In this document: one piece after another, positions 35,848 to 45,470 of the stretch
Numbering within the stretch: the first letter of the stretch is position 1
How the letters are laid out: every line of letters begins with the position of its first letter
Assembly: GCF_052324685.1 (NCBI RefSeq)
Contig: NW_027506876.1
Coordinates: forward strand, 2,276,001-2,340,000
DNA: 64,000 nt
Direction: 5' to 3'
DNA from: Brachyhypopomus gauderio
Lineage: Eukaryota > Chordata > Actinopteri > Gymnotiformes > Hypopomidae
The notes under the pieces: generated by a model
What the model saw: the letters and a program-made list of their open reading frames with translations, nothing else
Database searches by the model: none
Told to the model about the DNA's origin: nothing
Program-made: the position numbers and the translations under genes

Positions 35848-37870
35848 ATGCTAGATACACTGGAGCCAATACTGGAATTGATAACTCTGGAATTGATGAA
35901 AATGCTGATTAGCTCTTATTTGTTCCAGCTGAACAGCCTTGCCCATCTTACATCTTTCATGGAGTACAGAAACAGCAAATCAAAAGAAAGACAGGCCTTT
36001 AGCTGTGGGCCAAAGAGACGATCAACTTATGTATAAATGATGGCTAGCTGCAAGAGAATGTGTTTACAGTTAGGTCATGTTTTATCAGTAGACCAATTTG
36101 ATGTTTTACTTGCTATTTAAATAGCTGTTATATAAAAAATTATAGTAGTTTTATTCTTTGTTGTTTATTTTGGTAGATAAACATTAGATTGATGGTGCCA
36201 CATGGATGTGACTTAAAACCTGTGAGAGGGAAAACACTCCCATTACTTACTGACCCAGAGATAGAAGCACATTATTTGGTGAAACAAGCTGTCCAGAAAA
36301 TTAGTGTTTTACAAGGACATGGAAGAAGGACCATATGTCCTTTTGTATCCATATTGCTCTAGGGTGGTCTATGTGCCTGGGACTGAAAGGTCATTCACAT
36401 TGGCTGGATATAAAATGGAAATTGGAAAAACACATTGCAGGATCTCTTTGTTCGTATTGCTGCAAAAACACTTTAGACAAGGTCTGTGGATCTGATGTAG
36501 TACTTTTACTATATTTTGAACATATATTAAATTACTGTGACATAATTATGATTTTAATATTATTTTTGTTTCCTTTATCTGCAATGTTAATTCAATTGTC
36601 ATCACAACTAGGAGCAGGCTGACACTGTGGTGAGTAATTTTTTTAAACAACTTAGGAAAAAATACACTTAATACTGAACACTGAATCTGAACTGAATCTA
36701 TATGGTCAGTAGTGCTGATAATGGACAGAGTGAGGATACATGGAGGTGGCTTTAATGAACCGGCTGGTCAGTATGTGTATCATAAGAGAAGAACAGTACA
36801 TACTACCTAATTGTTTTGCAAATTGTTTGTTATTAACCTCAGGATTTTTAAACACCAGAACTGAAGTCCACCCAACAACAAACCCGAAGATGAGGTGTAA
36901 GTACTAACACGTACATTTAGACCAGTTTTTCCTCTGACTAAGCAGTGCAAAATGAACGCGAAATACAACAATCAAGATTACCCTGTTGCACTAAACTAGT
37001 ACTTTTAACATATTTCAGAGGTGCAGTGGAACATTCCTCTACAGTAAATTATGAACAGGTATTGAAGCAGGCTTTAGTTCAATTTCTTTGCTTTTAGTTT
37101 TGTGTTGTGTCGGACATTTAGGTTCCTTTGTCAATTTATTTTTCAGATAGTAATATCTGATTCAGAGGACAATCTGGTCAAGTCTACTTGCTACAGGTAA
37201 GGAATTATGATGACTCATTTTGTAAATCACTTAAAAAGCAACATTGTAACATTGTAAAAATGTCAATTTCTCTTCAGTAAATACACAGATCTTTATGCAC
37301 CATGTGTGGAAGAGGATGAAGAGTCTGTAGATTTTAAGACTATACCAGACTTGACCATGTAAGCTGACAGTTGCTGACTGTGGCAACACAATTTTTCTCT
37401 TTACATTTACAGGTTTAAGATTTAATTGCTTGTAACATGTGAAAGCTGCCTTATACTACAGGTTTATGAAGCTTTGTGTAAAATAGCAAATTGTGTACTG
37501 TCTGGAGTCTTTACCAATGTAGGTCACTCTTGTGTAATTACAGAGAGGGAGTAAAAATTACACTACCCGATATAGTCACAAACCTGTCGCATCCAATTGA
37601 TCATGGAAGAGTCAGCCGGTTCAACATTTCACAGGCAAATGTCTTGGATGGAGCAGTCTGAAGTTTCAAGGATGCAACCGATTCAGTAAACTGTGACATG
37701 CTGGTCAGATTTACTGATGATGCTGATGTATTTGAAGATGGATTCGATGCAGGTGGTCCAAGATGAGTTTCTAACCCTAGTAATGAACAGTCTGAATGAT
37801 CTGTCTATTTTTGATGGACCAGCAAGACATTTTTGGTCTACAATGCAAATTGTATGCATGGTGTTATATA
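35848..37870 (+). pseudogene. HECT-domain E3 ligase-like (G2E3-like), decayed
   Basis: Disconnected fragments on the plus strand match the domain order of a family of G2E3-like HECT E3 ubiquitin ligases that is expanded in fish. At 36319-36480 lies GPYVLLYPYCSRVVYVPGTE with GYKMEIGKTHCRISLF. At 37148-37200 an exon-like segment reads IVISDSEDNL. At 37276-37360 there is YTDLYAPCVEEDEE. From 37545 follows LPDIVTNLSHPIDHGRVSRF and MLVRFTDDADVFEDGFDAGG, the N-lobe of the HECT domain. Splice-like acceptors (tttattttcag, ttctcttcag, taattacag) precede several pieces, so it decays from a spliced gene and is not a processed copy. In-frame stops (about 37662, 37764) and loss of the catalytic C-lobe make it inactive. 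The family name is from memory; no database was searched. Confidence 0.6.
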
Positions 37871-37961
37871 TATGACCTGTGCTTATGTTGCACCAGTTAA
37901 TCGAACTGATACAACAATTTGCAGAGTTCCATCTCAGTTCTGATAATGTGTACATCTATAT

Positions 37962-39104
37962 CAGGGGTGGCAACTTTTTGGTGAAATATAAAATGCTGTG
38001 GTCAACAGAGGTTGCGGGCCAGAAAATTGTAATGTGAGCCGCATTTGGCAATAGAGTCAACTAGAGGTGTCTTCAACTAAGGATTTTCATAGTTGAATCT
38101 GATTCGTCAGATTTTCCCTTTAGTTGACTAATAGTCAAATTTGGTTTTTTTTTTTATCTAGAGCACCTTAAACGGAATCCCGTTCTCATTCAGGACTTTT
38201 TTCCACTTCAAAATAAAAACCTAAAACACTCAGATAAATGAATAAACACGGTAGGTTGGCTTCATTCTGCTTTTATTTCTTTATTTATTTACTTATTTAT
38301 TTTTTAATGAAACATTAGAGAACATTAACAAAAAAAGTCACCGGCAGTGCACACATCGAACTGTCAGACAGGCACTGTGCAAAATGTCAAAAATATTTCA
38401 AATAAAATATTCTTGCTTGAAAATAAAAATATATATATTTCCACACAACAGCAAAAAAATTCTAAGTAAAGGTTCAAGTAACGGGGTTTAAAAAGCAAAC
38501 AACAACAAAAAATGTTTATAGGCCTACTTGCCAAGATGCACCGCGACGAGACAAGATAACACGACCCGACCGAAATGACAAACAGCTGAACTGGTTTATT
38601 TTTTCGCCTTATGCAGTTTAAATGGTATGCCATGTTGGTTGTTGTCGTGTGAAATGAAAGACGTTGATGACATAACTTGCACTTTACTTTGTTTGATTCA
38701 TCTTTATCTTTTTCAAAATACTCCCACACTTTTCTTTTGAAGTTTTTTTAGTAGCCATTATAATCTCTGCAGATGCTGACTCCTATAGTGTGTTCAGCTC
38801 CGTTCAACTGCAGGGTGTGATTTATTAATGTGTAGTAAGGAAGATGCCTATTGTTAATGTGGACACATCATTTAAAAATATTTATTAACAGAAATTAGGA
38901 TGATTTTACTTGACAAAAGGCTATATATAACGAAAACAAAGACATTTCATGTAACAACTAATGCTTAGCAGCATCCTTGGGCACCCCCATGCAGTTAGAA
39001 TGGTACATTTGACTATGACTTTCATAGTCGACTAGGGGTATAGGGTCAACAGAGGCTGTGGGCCAGTGAAAATGTGAACGCGGGCGGCACTTTGGACACC
39101 CCTG
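37962..39104. mobile_element. hAT element with 8-bp duplication, holding a second hAT
   Basis: Left end caggggtggcaactttttgg, right end tttggacacccctg, inverted in their outer 10 bases. The flank atctatat is identical at 37954-37961 and 39105-39112. A second hAT-like element lies within, about 38062-39043, with tagttgaatctgattc-like and ttcatagtcgactagggg-like ends (cttcaactaaggattttcat against tgactttcatagtcgact). The inner one has a BED finger remnant on the minus strand. Confidence 0.8.
38560..38729 (-). pseudogene. hAT transposase BED zinc finger remnant
   Basis: The minus-strand frame starts MWEYFEKDKDESNKVKCKLC and continues QRLSFHTTTTNMAYHLN. This is a BED-type zinc finger: W-x-Y-F near the start, C-x2-C and a downstream H (here AYHLN). 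The frame runs on to 38364, but after about 60 residues (38560) the residues no longer resemble a transposase. The RNase-H-like catalytic domain is missing. It marks the inner element as formerly autonomous hAT. Confidence 0.7.
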
Positions 39105-39308
39105 ATCTATATCTTCTTCTTTTGGCAATTCCCATTTAGGGGTTTTGATCCCACAGCGGATCAAACTCCTCTATCTGGCCCTGTCCTGAGTGTCCTCCAC
39201 TGACACACCAGCCACTGTCGTATCCTCTACCATTGCATCCATAAACCTCCTCTTAGGTCTACCTCTCCTCCTCTTGCCTGGAAGTTCCATCCTCAAGACC
39301 CTCCTACC

Positions 39309-40332
39309 CAGTGATGTCAGTAACGCGTTACTTAGTAACGCCTTACTCTAATCTTACCACTTTTTTCGGTAACGAGTAATATAACGCGCTACTATTTCCA
39401 GTCCAGTAATCAGATTAAAGTTACTTATCCAAATAACTGTGCGTTACTATTTTTATTTTCCCTAGTAAAAATATATATTTTTGCTTTCTTCTTGGCTCAG
39501 TTCTACTTTTGCGTCTGACCGTAGCGCTCGACTCCGCACGCTGCGCGCGACCCTGTGAGAGCGCGAGCGCGTTTTACAAGTCATTTTTTGCAGTGTCCTC
39601 CCGTAACGATGTGTGGTAGTATAAAGAAACACCCCTCAAAAACAGGGGAAGGAACATTTACCTGAAGAATTTTAATGTTGCACTGTGTTCCACGTTTGAG
39701 AAGTGCTGGAATTTTGACTAACGTCGCCTACTTTAAAATGCTTGAAATTGTAATGGTATTTCGTTTCACAAGCTGTCTGACTGAACAGGGGTGGGTTTCC
39801 CGAAACGTTCGTAGCGCTAAGTACTTCTTAACCTCGTACGTTTCATACGAGGTTACGAAGTACTTGGCGCTACGAACCTTTCGGGAAACCCACCCCAGTT
39901 CGCTTGTATTACGTTTACAAATAAATTTACAAATAATACCGCGCAGCTACACAAACGTAATGTCAGGAGATACTGTAGCGACACGGCGAGTCTCGCCCTT
40001 TAAGTGACACGGGGGGGGGGGGGGGGGGGGACTGCGCGCGCCAGGGGTGCATTATCAATAAAGTTTCCCTCCTCGGGATTTTTGGATTAAGCAGTTTCTG
40101 CCTCGGTTACCGAACCTGCTTCAATACATTGTTACTGTTAATAATGCACTTCCAATAAAGTGAGTATTGGAAAAAATTATTTTGCTGCTGAATGTAACTA
40201 CTAAAGTAACTTGTAATCTAACGTAGTTACTTTTAAAATCAAGTAATATGTAACGTAACTAAGTTACTTTTAAAAGGAGTAATCAGTAATCAGTAATCGG
40301 ATTACTTTCTCAAGGTAACTTAGCCATCACTG
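39309..40332. mobile_element. hAT MITE in RTE 3' region, perfect 8-bp duplication
   Basis: Begins cagtgatgtcagtaacgcg and ends acttagccatcactg, with more inner homology (ttacttagtaacgcc against gtaacgtaactaagttac). The flank ctcctacc occurs at 39301-39308 and 40333-40340. It contains an inverted copy of the repeat shared with 22.7, 30.0 and 43.4 kb (39600-39790), an inverted pair cgtagcgctaagtacttctt / aagtacttggcgctacg (39811-39877), and a G run of about 20 at 40011-40030. Confidence 0.9.
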
Positions 40333-41500
40333 CTCCTACCAATATACTTCTCCTCCCTCCTCTGTACATGTCCAAACCATCTCAATCTCGCTTCTCTGAC
40401 TTTATCACCAAAACATGCTACATGTGCTGCATGTGCTGATCCTATCCTTCCTCGTCACTCTTTACTTTACTTTACTTTACTTTACTTTTACTTTATTGTC
40501 CACCGAAGTGGAAATTTGCCTTTGGCTTCTCAAGAAATGTACAAATAACAACGTACCAAAAAAAAAAAAAAAAAAAAAGATTCTCACTCCAAATGAGAAT
40601 CTCAACATCTTCATCTCAGACACCTCCATCTCCCTCACCTGTCTCTTTGTCAGTGCCACTGTCTCCAGTCCATACAATATAGCAGGACTCACTACTGTCC
40701 TATAGATCTTTCCTTTCATTCTAGCCGACACCCTTCTATCACAGATCACCCCAGACACTATTCCATCCACACCACCCTGCCTGCACTCTATTCTTTACCT
40801 CTCTTTCACTTCCTCCATTACTCTGTACCCTCGACCCTAAGTAGGTAAACTCGTCAACCTTCACCAAATCAACTCCTTGTAACTGGACCTGTCCACCGTC
40901 TGCCCTCTCATTCACACACATGTACTCTGTTGTACTCCTGCTCACTTTTTAATTCCCCTGCTCTCCAAAGCATATCTCCATCTTTCCAAGCTCACCTCCA
41001 CCTGCTCCCTACTCTCACTACAGATCACAATGTCATCAGCAAACATCATGGTATTAAACCATACTGCTTAGAGATCTCTACCTCTCCTCTAAGCCTAGCT
41101 TCCATTACTCTTTCCCAGATTTTCAGGCTGTGACTGATCAACTTTATTCCCCTGTAATTACTACAACTCTGAATGTCACCCTTATTCTTGAAAATCAGCA
41201 CCATTATGCTTCGTCTCCACTCCTCAGGCATCCTCTGACCTTCCAAGATTCTGTTAAATAACCCAGTCAAAAACTCCACTGCTGTCTCTCCCAAACACTG
41301 CTGTACTCACACCAAGTACCTTCCTAGCCACATCCCTCACTGCATTTGAAGTCTAATCCCAGGTATCCAGAACACCACCACCATTACCCAGTACCTGCCT
41401 CACCTCATCCCTGAATATTACACCACAGTCCTCATCCTTTAACTTCCACCACCTGATCTTAGGTTCTGCTCTCACTCTCTTCCTCTTCTTCACCTCCAAA

Positions 41501-41815
41501 ACCATCCTACATATCACCATCTACATCCTACATATCACCATCTACATCCTACATATCACCATCTACATCCTACATATCACCATCTACATCCTACATATCA
41601 CCATCTACATCCTACATATCACCATCTACATCCTACATATCACCATCTACATCCTACATATCACCATCTACATCCTACATATCACCATCTACATCCTACA
41701 TATCACCATCTACATCCTACATATCACCATCTACATCCTACATATCACCATCTACATCCTACATATCACCATCTACATCCTACATATCACCATCTACATC
41801 CTACATATCACCATC
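41501..41815. repeat. 21-bp minisatellite, about 15 copies
   Basis: The unit catctacatcctacatatca plus c repeats about 15 times with almost no variation. It lies between the endonuclease and reverse transcriptase parts of the RTE copy. The direct repeats have no unique spacers, so this is not a CRISPR array. Confidence 0.95.
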
Positions 41816-42476
41816 CTATGCTGTTTAGCTGCATTGTCCCCTGGTAACACCTTGCAATCACTAACCTCTTTCAAGTTTCGTCTCCTACAGAGGATATAGT
41901 CGACCTGTGTGCATCTTCCCCCACTCCTATACGTTACACTGTGCTCTTCCTTTTTCTTAAACTAAGTGTTAACTACAGCGATCTTTATCCTTTTAGCAAA
42001 ATCTACCACCATTTGTCCTTCCGTTTTCCTTTCTTTAACACCATATCTACCCAACACCTCCTCATCACCACTGTTCCCTCCACCAACATGTCCATTTAAA
42101 TGTGCTCCAATACCCACTCTCTCTTCTTTAGGAATCTGCAAAACAACTTAATCTAACTTTCTCCAGAATTCTTCTCCCCCCCCCCCCCCCACATGACAAC
42201 CTACCTGAGGAGCATAAGCACTGATGACATTCATCATCACCCCATCAATCTCTAACTTTACACAGATCACCCTGTCACTTACTCTCTTTACCTCCACTCC
42301 ACTCTTACTAAACTCATCCTTCAGGATTACCCCTACTCCATTTCTCTTCCTCTCTACAACATGATAGAAGAGTTTGAAGCCACCACCAATGCTTCTGGCC
42401 TTGCTCCTCTTCCACTTGGTCTCCTGTACACACAGTATATCTATGGTGTGTGCACCATAGTGGCTAGGTTACCCCT

Positions 42477-42479
<3 letters not shown>

Positions 42480-42550
<71 letters not shown>
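42480..42550. repeat. (TC)n(TA)n microsatellite, target of the Gypsy element
   Basis: A TC run of about 42 bp is followed by a TA run that ends exactly at the 5' LTR. A TA run continues at 48746, just after the 3' LTR, so the LTR element inserted into a TA tract. Confidence 0.95.
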
Positions 42551-42554
<4 letters not shown>

Positions 42555-44259
42555 AGGAATGCCACCTGATCTCCACCTAACCAGCCTCACCTGACGCTCA
42601 TCACCACACCCCCTGTATCTCTACTTAAACGCCCACATTCCACTTCCTAGTCGTGAAGTATTGCCGACTCATGCCGCGTACTAGGGCTGCACGATTAATC
42701 GTATTTTTATCGTTATCGCGATGTGAAGTTTCACGATAAACACATCGAAAGAGCCACGATAACTCCTTGAATAACAGCAAACTCAAATTGCGTTATCCTC
42801 GTCCAGCAATAGAGGGAGCTATTCGCGCTGCAGACTATGATCACGTGACGTAAGTAGGCAAGAGGCAGAGTGAGGCAGAGTTGTCAGGTTCGCGGTTTTC
42901 ACGCCAAATTGGGCTTGTTTGAAAATCCAGCCGCGGGTAAAAATTCTGGGGCCGCGGGGTGCGGTTTTTGGGCTACTTTTGAGTTGGGCTACTGTGGAAG
43001 TTACAAGTCAACACTAAGAATCGATCGCGATATAATACTTACAACTTACACTCGCAGATTTTGTGCGGAAAACTTTTGTAGGACCTGGCAACCCTGGAGT
43101 GAGGTGAACACGCTCATCAGACACGCGATTTGGTTTAAGCCTGGTTTACACTTGATGCGGCGCGAGGGTCTGGGAGACGAAAATAACGTAATCGCGGTGG
43201 CTTCGCCCGTGTGCAATTGCCTCGCGCGCTGTCGATTCACGAGGTCGTGCACCTCTCGAATTTTGTAAGTTCGCGCGCGCCGCGTCTCGGCGCAATGAGA
43301 ACAGTCATGAATTAAATATTTATACATATACTCTAAATGATTCGAAATAATTCGCTTTTTTATCACATTATTTAATGGATATTTATTTTCAAAACGCCCA
43401 ATCTTAACGTCTTCACGTTCTCTCATGTTTCGTCCTGGAATTACAAGAGGCTCGTATTTGTTAACGTAATACAAGAGAATTGTTCAGTCAGACAGATATT
43501 TGTTGTGAAACGAAGTAGTTACAATTTCAAGCCTTTTCAAATACTTTAGCCTAAATTCCAGCACTTTTCAAACCTGAAACACAAAGCAACATTAAAATTG
43601 GTCAGGTAAAAGTTCATTCCCCTGTATTTGAGGGGTGTTTTTTTTATACTACTAGGCCTACATATCGTTTCGGACAACACTGCAAAGAATGTGACACGGC
43701 AAGATTAAACGCTTCCGCCGTTCGCGGAGGTTAACGAGGTGTGTGGAGTCGCTCACTCGTGAAAGTATAAACCTAGATTGAATCTATTGTTGAATAAACC
43801 TGCAAAATATTTGGAATTATTCTGGATTCATTACACAGTAAAAAACAAAACAAATTAACGTGCTGCTGTTCAGAGAGACACTACATTTCTGTATTTTAAT
43901 CTTAATTTATCGTGGTTCACATCGATATCGGGATATCCAACAATGTTATCGCACATCGCAATTCTAGTCCATATCGTGCACCCCTACCACGTACCAAGCC
44001 TTTCTATTACCTGTCTGCTTTCCTGTGTTCCGACCCTCGCTTACGTCCCCGACCTTGTCTCCTGCCTAGTCCCTCTGTACCTCCTGACTTCGACTCCCCC
44101 GGTATGACCCTGGACCGTCCTGACCACGCCAAGACAACGCAGTTGTTACTAGTCATAGTGCTCGTGATACACCTGCCTGTGTTTGTACCAGTGTTTCATT
44201 TCAATAAAAGCGGTGTTCTTCCGCATTTGGATCCCTCTCTGCCTGTTCAATACGTTACA
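42551..44259 (+). repeat. 5' LTR of chromodomain Gypsy, split by a hAT insertion
   Basis: LTR parts are 42551-42681 and 43995-44259 (131 + 265 = 396 bp once one target duplication is removed). It starts tgtaaggaatgccacc and ends caatacgttaca. A polyadenylation signal (caataaaagc) is near the 3' side. Confidence 0.92.
42682..43986. mobile_element. hAT element inside the Gypsy 5' LTR
   Basis: Ends tagggctgcacgattaatcg and atatcgtgcacccccta-like (cgtgcacccct then a), inverted. Flanks ccgcgtac (42674-42681) and ccacgtac (43987-43994) match at 7 of 8. The intact 3' LTR shows the uninterrupted site. It contains a long copy of the shared repeat (about 43140-43680) and a segment (42885-43050) also found at 22820-22895. 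Confidence 0.9.
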
Positions 44260-44277
44260 GAAATACTTCGACAAACC

Positions 44278-45116
44278 ATGGATCCAGCAGAAGATACACT
44301 AAAGACACTCACCGAGACGGTCCAACAACTCGTGGGAATAGTTCGAGATCAAGGACTCCAAGTGGCAGCACTCCAGGAAGCCGTTCGTCTCGTCACAACG
44401 ACAACCCCCACACCCGTGAGCGTCCCCGTAGCCGTACCCGAACGTTACGACGGGTCTCCCGACCGATGCCGTAACTTCCTCATGCAGTGTTCAATATACT
44501 TCACGTACCACCACGCTCGATTCCAAGCAGAGTTGCCAAGGGTCCACTTCATTCTCTCGCTTCTCACTGGTACAGCAGGTGCTTGGGGCACCGCTTTGTG
44601 GGACACCAAAGACCCAGCCCTCCAGTCAGAGAACCAGTTCACAGCGCTGCTCCGAGCAGTCTTCGATCACCCTGCTGACGGTCGCGACATCGGAGACCGA
44701 CTCTGCGACATCCAGCAAGGACAACGGAGCACAGCAGATTATGCTAGGGAGTTCCGCACACTGGCAGCAGGGAGCGGTTGGAGCGACTCAGCCTTGAGGA
44801 CCGTGTTTCGTCGGGGTCTGAGGACCGACGTGCAGGTCGAACTCGCCTGTCGGGGAGAAGCATTCTCTTTAGCTGAGTTCGTTCAGGCAGCGATACGAGT
44901 AGACAAATTGTTGGGGCCCAACCGTTCCGAAATAGATGACACTCCCATTCCCATGTCCTGTGCACCATCTCCCCGCGTATGTGAACAGAAACCCCATGAA
45001 TCTGATGAGTCCATGCGGCTAGGCAGGTCCCCACTCACCTACCAACCCTTACTGGTTACCCAGAGGAAAAACCAAGTCAACCTACCAGTACTAGTATCTT
45101 GGGGGGGCATTTCATA
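44278..45116 (+). pseudogene. Gypsy gag with lost zinc knuckle
   Basis: The frame opens upstream inside the LTR, but the likely gag start is the ATG at 44278 (MDPAEDTLKTLTETVQQLVG), 18 bp after the LTR. About 279 residues follow to a TAG at 45114. The capsid region shows PERYDGSPDRCRNFLMQCSI and TADYAREFRTLAAGSGW, typical of fish chromodomain Gypsy gag and of the domesticated RTL family. It reaches the MRLGRSPLT segment that normally precedes a CCHC zinc knuckle. No CCHC follows: within about 30 codons it jumps to the end of a protease-like region. I read this as an internal deletion of about the knuckle and N-terminal protease. Confidence 0.85.
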
Positions 45117-45470
45117 GACCGGGACCTAGCCTATCACCTCCACCTTCCCACCGTACCTATGGATCCTCCCCTGAAAATTAACTCGCTAAACGGACAACCT
45201 TTGGGTGAGGGTGTAATTTCACTTCGTACCTGCCCCGTAGAGCTACGAGTGGGCCTGTTCCACAGCGAGATGCGGGAGTTTTTCTTAATATCCACGCCCC
45301 GGGATCCTCTCATACTAGGCTTTCCCTGGCTATCGGCTCACGACCCGGAAATCTCCTGGAAGAGACGAAAGCTAGTACGGTGGAAAACCCGCTGTCTCGA
45401 AAATTGTATTCACTTACCACTCCGGTCCTCCTCAGTAGAAAGTCCTGATACACCCCTGATGTCATCCCCA
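45099..45470 (+). pseudogene. Gypsy protease remnant without active site
   Basis: In another frame than gag, the region reads FIDRDLAYHLHLPTVPMDPP and then LILGFPWLSAHDPEISW, the second half of a retropepsin-type protease of this family, ending at the conserved LGFPWL. The D-S/T-G catalytic motif that should stand just before FIDRD is absent. The frame then stops matching near 45450, and the reverse transcriptase continues in a third frame. The frame changes are probably mutations, since this family normally has one long gag-pol frame; that is inference. Confidence 0.75.

Larger units (their letters stand above)
39113..42475 (-). mobile_element. RTE-clade LINE, antisense, decayed and interrupted
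   Basis: Read leftward from 42475. The endonuclease start carries QETKWKRSKARSIGGGFKLF and NVISAYAPQVG (42200-42440). The reverse transcriptase carries PEEWRRSIMVLIFKNKGD and NYRGIKLISHSLKIWERV (41046-41294). The downstream region carries KVDEFTYLGSRVQSNGG (40739-40945) and the C-terminal YRTVVSPAILYGLETVALT (40600-40770). The 3' end has tcttcttcttttggc with gatcccacagcgg, typical of this fish family. Many frameshifts and stops. A 21-bp minisatellite (41501-41815), a TTTAC microsatellite with an A-tailed insert (40452-40580) and a hAT element (39309-40332) interrupt it. Confidence 0.85.

Noticed and set aside
39675-40007. 110-codon frame in the hAT at 39.3-40.3 kb
   Set aside because: It crosses the shared repeat and an inverted repeat; no transposase motifs.
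41501-41815. CRISPR-like repeat array
   Set aside because: Units are directly adjacent 21-mers with no spacers, in a vertebrate repeat.
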